In this document: positions 7,154 through 10,007 of the stretch, in pieces
Layout: the number at the start of each line of letters is the position of its first letter
How positions within the stretch are numbered: position 1 is the first letter of the stretch
Assembly (NCBI GenBank): GCA_003157445.1
Contig: PMJN01000121.1
Coordinates: 1-10,007, forward strand
Source: Micrococcales bacterium
GTDB lineage: Bacteria > Actinomycetota > Actinomycetes > Actinomycetales > Dermatophilaceae
Direction: 5' to 3'
Length of the DNA: 10,007 nt
Position numbers and translations under genes: made by a program
The notes under the pieces: model-generated
The model's input: only the letters and a program-made list of their open reading frames with translations
What the model was told of the DNA's origin: nothing
Databases searched by the model: none

Positions 7154-8033
7154 ATGAGCCAGCGCAAGTCGCCGGCGAGGGCCACCCGTTTCGTAGCCGG
7201 AACGGTCCCCAAGAAGTCCTCCAGAGCGACTGTCAACTAGAGGCAGACCCCCAGGGGCATCGTCGTGACGGTCGCCGGGGTTGGTCTTCGCCTTCATCAT
7301 CGACCTCTCCGTGTTGGGCGCGCACCGTAGGACAACGCGCGCGCCCGTACGACAACGACGGCGTCCGGGTCGCGATAAATCACTCCATCCACGCCGACGG
7401 GCGCGCCGACTGCCCAGCGGCAGCCGAAGCAGGTACCCAACGCCACTGGCCTACCCGCTGTGCTGGCCTGGGACACCACCGGCTGGCCCGGCGACGGGCC
7501 CCCTATACCGGTGTCTTGGAACATCCCATGAGACTGGCCGGGTCAACTATGCCGTTGTGCCACCCGTTGGCGGCCCGCATAACGCGACGTGGATGAACGC
7601 AGGCGTGTATGCCAAACAGGTTTCCAACGAGCGGGCGCTGCACAACCTGGAGCACGGCGCCGTCTTGATCACCTACGACCCGGACCTACCGAAGGCGCAG
7701 ATCGCGACGCTGACCATGTTCGCCGGCGCACAGAGCACGATCGCGAAGTCCCAACAGGCGTCCGGCATCGCCAATCGGCTAACCGGTATGTGGACCTCAC
7801 CCCAAGAGTCACGAACACCTTGCCCAGTCCCATCGTTCTCAGCTCTTGGGGCTATCAGATGACGGTTACACTCGCCCGCCGACCCTCGGATGCAGCAGTT
7901 CGTGAACACCTTCCGCAACAGTGCCCAAGCACAGCCCCGAATACGGTTCGCCGGTGGACGGGTACCGGTGCAGACCGCAGGCCGCCCGACGATCTATGGG
8001 AGCGCACAGCCGAACCCGCCCGGCTCCGCATGA
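7154..8033 (+). pseudogene. Broken DUF3105 membrane-anchored protein gene
   Basis: The reading starts at ATG 7154 (MSQRKSPARATRFVAG, with GGTGGGA just upstream) and meets TAG at 7238-7240 after 28 codons. Further pieces, in shifting frames, rebuild a whole DUF3105 protein: a membrane segment (GIVVTVAG then LVFAFIIDLSVLGA, about 7256-7325), a Pro/Thr-rich linker (STPTGAPTAQRQPKQVP and TTGWPGDGPPIP), then GVLEHP, HETGRVNY, PPVGGPHNATW, the hallmark ALHNLEHGAVLITYDPDLP, VDLTPRVTNTLPSPIV, SSWGYQM and RLHSPADPRMQQFVNTFR, ending at TGA 8031-8033. Frame changes lie near 7281, between 7327 and 7395, and at about 7510, 7527, 7787 and 7862 (an extra A after ATG 7859-7861). An in-frame TAA at 7376 may add a stop. 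DUF3105 proteins are of unknown function, usually one membrane anchor plus an outer domain. Confidence 0.85.
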
Positions 8034-8104
8034 TCGTGCACCGGCAGGGCAGCGCTGCCGCGAAAAGGGGCCAAGCTTTCGGCCGCGTCCCGCCAGCCCC
8101 GTTG

Positions 8105-8110
8105 TACTTT
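8105..8110 (+). promoter_or_regulatory. -10 box placed for leaderless transcription of the spermidine-synthase-like gene
   Basis: TACTTT fits the TAnnnT pattern and ends six bases before the ATG at 8117, so transcription would begin at or very near the start codon. There is no Shine-Dalgarno sequence upstream of this ATG, which agrees with a leaderless mRNA, common in actinobacteria. No clear -35 is visible. Confidence 0.5.
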
Positions 8111-8116
8111 GCTGTA

Positions 8117-8830
8117 ATGGCGCAAGAAACGACTGTCATCGAGCGGGTTGTCGGCAGCTGTGGTGAGTTGGTGCTGCAGCGACGCGACGGGCATTACGAG
8201 ATTGTGGCGAACGGTGTCTTTCTCATGGACACTCGGGGGCGCAGGTCGGAGCTCCTGCAGGTGACTGCCGCGGCTGACCGCATGCCGCCACCAGGTCGGA
8301 TGCTGATCGGCGGGCTTGGTGTGGGGTTCGCGCTGGCTGCAGCGCTGGCTCATCCCGGCGTCGGCGAGGTGCATGTCCTCGAGCGGGAGCCGGCCGTGCT
8401 GCGTTGGAATCGGGGCCGGTTGGCGCCATTGAACGGGGACGCGCTGGGTGACGGCCGCGTTCGCACTCATGAGGCAGACGTGGTCCAGTGGCTGGCTAAG
8501 GCGCCCGCGGGCTCACTTGATGCGATCTGTCTTGACGTCGACAACGGACCCGAGTGGCTCGTATCACCCGGTAACGCCTGGCTGTACGCGCATGAAGGAT
8601 TGCGTACCGCCGCGCGCGTACTGTCACCGGACGGCGTGCTGACGATCTGGAGCGCAGCGCGCACACCCGCCCTTGTTGTGCGAATGCACGAACACTTCAC
8701 GGAGGTGGATGTCATAGACGTATCCGTTGGGCGGGGCGAGCCGGACGTGATCTTGCTAGCTCGCGTGCCACGGAACTCTGCAGTCGAACGGTCGGGTTCC
8801 ATCGCCCCTGGGCCCACTCAGATCGACTAA
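8117..8830 (+). CDS. Spermidine synthase-like methyltransferase-fold protein
   Basis: The 237-residue product has the Rossmann core of the spermine/spermidine synthase family: glycine motif IGGLGVGF (64-71), an acidic residue at the end of strand two (LEREP, Glu89), HEADVVQWL (Asp121) and LDVDNGPEWLV (139-149), with an N-terminal strand region HYEIVANGVFLMDTRGRRSE. True SpeE enzymes are nearer 280 residues with a complete N-terminal beta-sheet and a catalytic aspartate in a D-x-x-D-P-type loop; here the corresponding loop reads DVDNGP, so polyamine synthesis is doubtful and another small-molecule role is possible. The frame stays open upstream to 7589, but that part is the broken DUF3105 gene read out of frame, so the ATG at 8117 is the real start, supported by the leaderless -10 box. 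Confidence 0.85.
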   Translation: MAQETTVIERVVGSCGELVLQRRDGHYEIVANGVFLMDTRGRRSELLQVTAAADRMPPPGRMLIGGLGVGFALAAALAHPGVGEVHVLEREPAVLRWNRGRLAPLNGDALGDGRVRTHEADVVQWLAKAPAGSLDAICLDVDNGPEWLVSPGNAWLYAHEGLRTAARVLSPDGVLTIWSAARTPALVVRMHEHFTEVDVIDVSVGRGEPDVILLARVPRNSAVERSGSIAPGPTQID

Positions 8831-8959
8831 CGGGGCAACCGTTTCCACGCACCAAACCTTGTGTTGTCGCTACCGCAGACCAGTGAGGAAGACCGTCCTG
8901 GGCTGTTGTCAGTCCGCATTGGTGGGTAGCAGTTTTGCCACTGTGCCGGCGCTCAGAAT

Positions 8960-8993
8960 GGGCCAACAAATTGGACCCGGCTGGACCTGCCGG
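8960..8993 (+). terminator. Paired hairpins downstream of the spermidine-synthase-like gene
   Basis: GGGCCAA-CAAA-TTGG(A)CCC at 8960-8978 forms a 7-bp stem with one bulged base. CCGGC-N7-GCCGG at 8977-8993 follows, overlapping it by two bases. They lie 130 bases after the stop of the only upstream plus-strand gene. There is no T-run, so this is a moderate to weak terminator call. Confidence 0.35.
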
Positions 8994-9031
8994 ATTCGGG
9001 CGCCACCGGTGAAGCGGTTCTGTCCCGTGCA

Positions 9032-9056
9032 CCGGCCAGAACTGCCTCCTGGCCGG
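9032..9056. terminator. Perfect 8-bp GC hairpin
   Basis: CCGGCCAG (9032-9039) and CTGGCCGG (9049-9056) pair perfectly around a 9-base loop. The stem is stable but has no T-tract on either side. It may end leftover transcription from the spermidine-synthase-like gene or be a binding site. Confidence 0.4.
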
Positions 9057-9403
9057 ATGGGTCGACAGCCCGGTGGCCCTGTGGCGTGGTCGTCGAGGGT
9101 CGCGGGGATCTCCGATGCCCGCAAAGGCGCCTCGAATCCAAGCTTCTCCATCTCCGCGCCCCTTGTTAAGGCGACCGGGATCACTGAGATGATGTCGACT
9201 GGCCCAAATGTAGGTGTCCTCGCCAGGTGTGACCAAAAATGGACTCAAGGGCTGATCGGCGAGGCGACCAGCGGCGTCCCTCGTCGGCGGCAGGGGTTCA
9301 TCACGCTGACCAGGCATCGGGCTCGGCTATCTTGTGGCGTTGCCCTCTGAAGGACTTCGGTTGACGCCGCGAATCCTCCCAACAGTGGCCAGTTCAGTCA
9401 TGA

Positions 9404-9434
9404 GGCCCTCGTGGCGCCGACCACGCTGAGGGCT
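9404..9434 (+). other. Long bulged hairpin upstream of hflX
   Basis: GCCCTC-GTGG (9405-9414) pairs with CCAC (9421-9424) and GAGGGC (9428-9433) around a CGCCGA loop with a 3-base bulge, giving ten base pairs plus a flanking G-T wobble. It lies 130 bases before the presumed hflX promoter, so it is not in the hflX leader. It could be a terminator or part of an unannotated small RNA. Confidence 0.35.
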
Positions 9435-9566
9435 CCGTGAGGCATCAAGGGCGCGCCCGGCAGACCCAGTCTCGTGTGCGATTCAATTTCAGCCTCGCAC
9501 TGAGCCAGCCCGGGACACTTGGCTGATGGCACGACGGTCGAACAGGCAGCGGTCGGGTTACGAACC

Positions 9567-9592
9567 GGAACAATCAGTTCGCACGGCGGGTT
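9567..9592 (+). promoter_or_regulatory. Candidate ECF (SigH/SigR/SigE-type) promoter of hflX
   Basis: GGAAC at 9567-9571 and GTT at 9590-9592 are separated by exactly 18 bases, matching the GGAAT/C-N18-GTT layout of stress sigma factors such as Streptomyces SigR and mycobacterial SigH. Transcription would start near 9600, giving an 18-base leader with the ribosome site AAGGGAG. A housekeeping -10 (TATAAA at 9592-9597) overlaps, without a good -35. Confidence 0.45.
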
Positions 9593-9617
9593 ATAAAGGT
9601 GCGATCCTAAGGGAGAT

Positions 9618-10007
9618 ATGACTCAACGACCTGATCTGTTCGACTTCAAAGCCTCAGCACTTGGCGACGACGACAACTGGCACCGCAATCAATCGGACTT
9701 TGGCGCGGACGCCGATGGCGTTCAGCTTGACCGTGAGGAACGCGCGGCCATGCGCAGGGTCGCAGGTCTCTCAACCGAGCTCGAGGACATCACCGAGCTG
9801 GAGTACCGCCAACTGCGCCTGGAGCGTGTGGTCCTCTGTGGCGTATGGACCGAAGGCACGGTCGAAGATGCCGACAACTCGATCCGTGAGCTGGCCGCCC
9901 TGGCTGAGACTGCCGGTTCGACTGTGCTCGCCGGACTGATCCAGCGTCGTCAGAAGCCCGACACAAGCACTTTCCTTGGGTCCGGCAAGGCGATAGAGCT
10001 ACGGGAT
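9618..10007 (+). CDS. hflX: GTPase HflX, N-terminal part (runs off the window)
   Basis: The first 130 codons of HflX are present, with the frame open to the last base. After a variable acidic N-terminus (1-45), the conserved HflX N-terminal domain appears: LSTELEDITELEYRQLRLERVVLCGVW (about 51-77), EDADNSIRELAALAETAGS (about 82-100), LIQRRQKPDTSTFLGSGKAIELRD (about 107-130). HflX is a ribosome-associated GTPase that splits stalled 70S ribosomes under heat and other stress and, in mycobacteria, influences macrolide tolerance (family knowledge). The G domain lies beyond the window. Start ATG 9618 has AAGGGAG at 9609-9615, close to the start. An ECF-type promoter candidate lies upstream. In many actinobacteria hflX follows dapF closely; here it is 8.6 kb away. 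Confidence 0.95.
   Translation, partial: MTQRPDLFDFKASALGDDDNWHRNQSDFGADADGVQLDREERAAMRRVAGLSTELEDITELEYRQLRLERVVLCGVWTEGTVEDADNSIRELAALAETAGSTVLAGLIQRRQKPDTSTFLGSGKAIELRD

Larger units (their letters stand above)
8831..9566. other. About 735 bp without a supportable gene, rich in hairpins
   Basis: Long chance frames exist on both strands (to about 200 codons on the minus strand, 163 on the plus strand), but none shows a recognised motif or suitable start. A minus-strand piece around 9050-9215 (DIISVIPVALTRGAEMEKLGFEA) looks somewhat protein-like and could be a gene relic; I cannot assign it. The region holds several strong inverted repeats, at 8960-8993, 9032-9056 and 9404-9434, listed separately. 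Confidence 0.5.

Noticed and set aside
7589..8830. A 413-codon continuous plus-strand frame that would fuse a novel N-terminal domain to the spermidine-synthase-like protein
   Set aside because: The first 176 codons are the broken DUF3105 gene, mostly read out of frame. The family match begins at the ATG at 8117, which has its own -10 box.
8712..9317. A 201-codon minus-strand open frame
   Set aside because: It overlaps the 3' end of the spermidine-synthase-like gene, is rich in Arg/Pro/Gly as expected of shadow frames, and has no motif or ribosome-binding site.
8859..9350. A 163-codon plus-strand open frame in the gene-free region
   Set aside because: No recognisable motif, atypical composition, and no good ribosome-binding site; treated as chance in GC-rich DNA.

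Overview
The window looks like chromosomal DNA of a high-GC actinomycete (Actinomycetota). The evidence is the high GC content, frequent GTG starts, the typical actinobacterial set of regulators (NarL-type two-component pair, STAS/ATPase-like switch protein, DUF3105 protein), and the housekeeping genes at both ends. The left end holds the 3' end of miaA overlapping dapF, and the right end holds the start of hflX. These genes lie close together in many actinobacteria (in Mycobacterium tuberculosis they are the neighbours Rv2727c, Rv2726c and Rv2725c). Here about 8.6 kb lies between dapF and hflX, so most of the window reads as an accessory block placed in a conserved locus. No genus can be named from sequence alone.

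Layout: miaA' and dapF (+), then a converging class I methyltransferase gene (-) whose stop codon touches the dapF stop. Next on the minus strand come a secreted SGNH-type esterase/lipase with a possible leader mini-ORF, a small helical protein of unknown function with a tight hairpin just after its stop, and a STAS plus HATPase-like regulator whose key residues look degenerate. A NarL-family response regulator and its histidine kinase follow, overlapping by GTGA. Between the response-regulator stop and the STAS gene lies an array of four imperfect 22-bp direct repeats, the most unusual regulatory-looking structure here.

About 700 bp without a convincing gene follow, then a heavily broken DUF3105 membrane-anchored protein gene (+; an early stop and about six single-base frame changes, yet readable from start to end). 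After it comes a spermidine-synthase-like gene (+) whose -10 box is placed as for a leaderless mRNA. Another 735 bp without a clear gene contain several strong hairpins and end in an ECF-type promoter candidate (GGAAC-N18-GTT) just ahead of hflX, which runs off the window.

Functionally, the ends are housekeeping (tRNA modification, lysine/peptidoglycan precursor synthesis, ribosome rescue). The middle combines signalling with an extracytoplasmic hydrolase and shows active gene decay. I found no phage, transposase, CRISPR array, tRNA or rRNA, and no clearly new multi-gene system; the 22-bp array beside the two-component genes is the best candidate for something undescribed.
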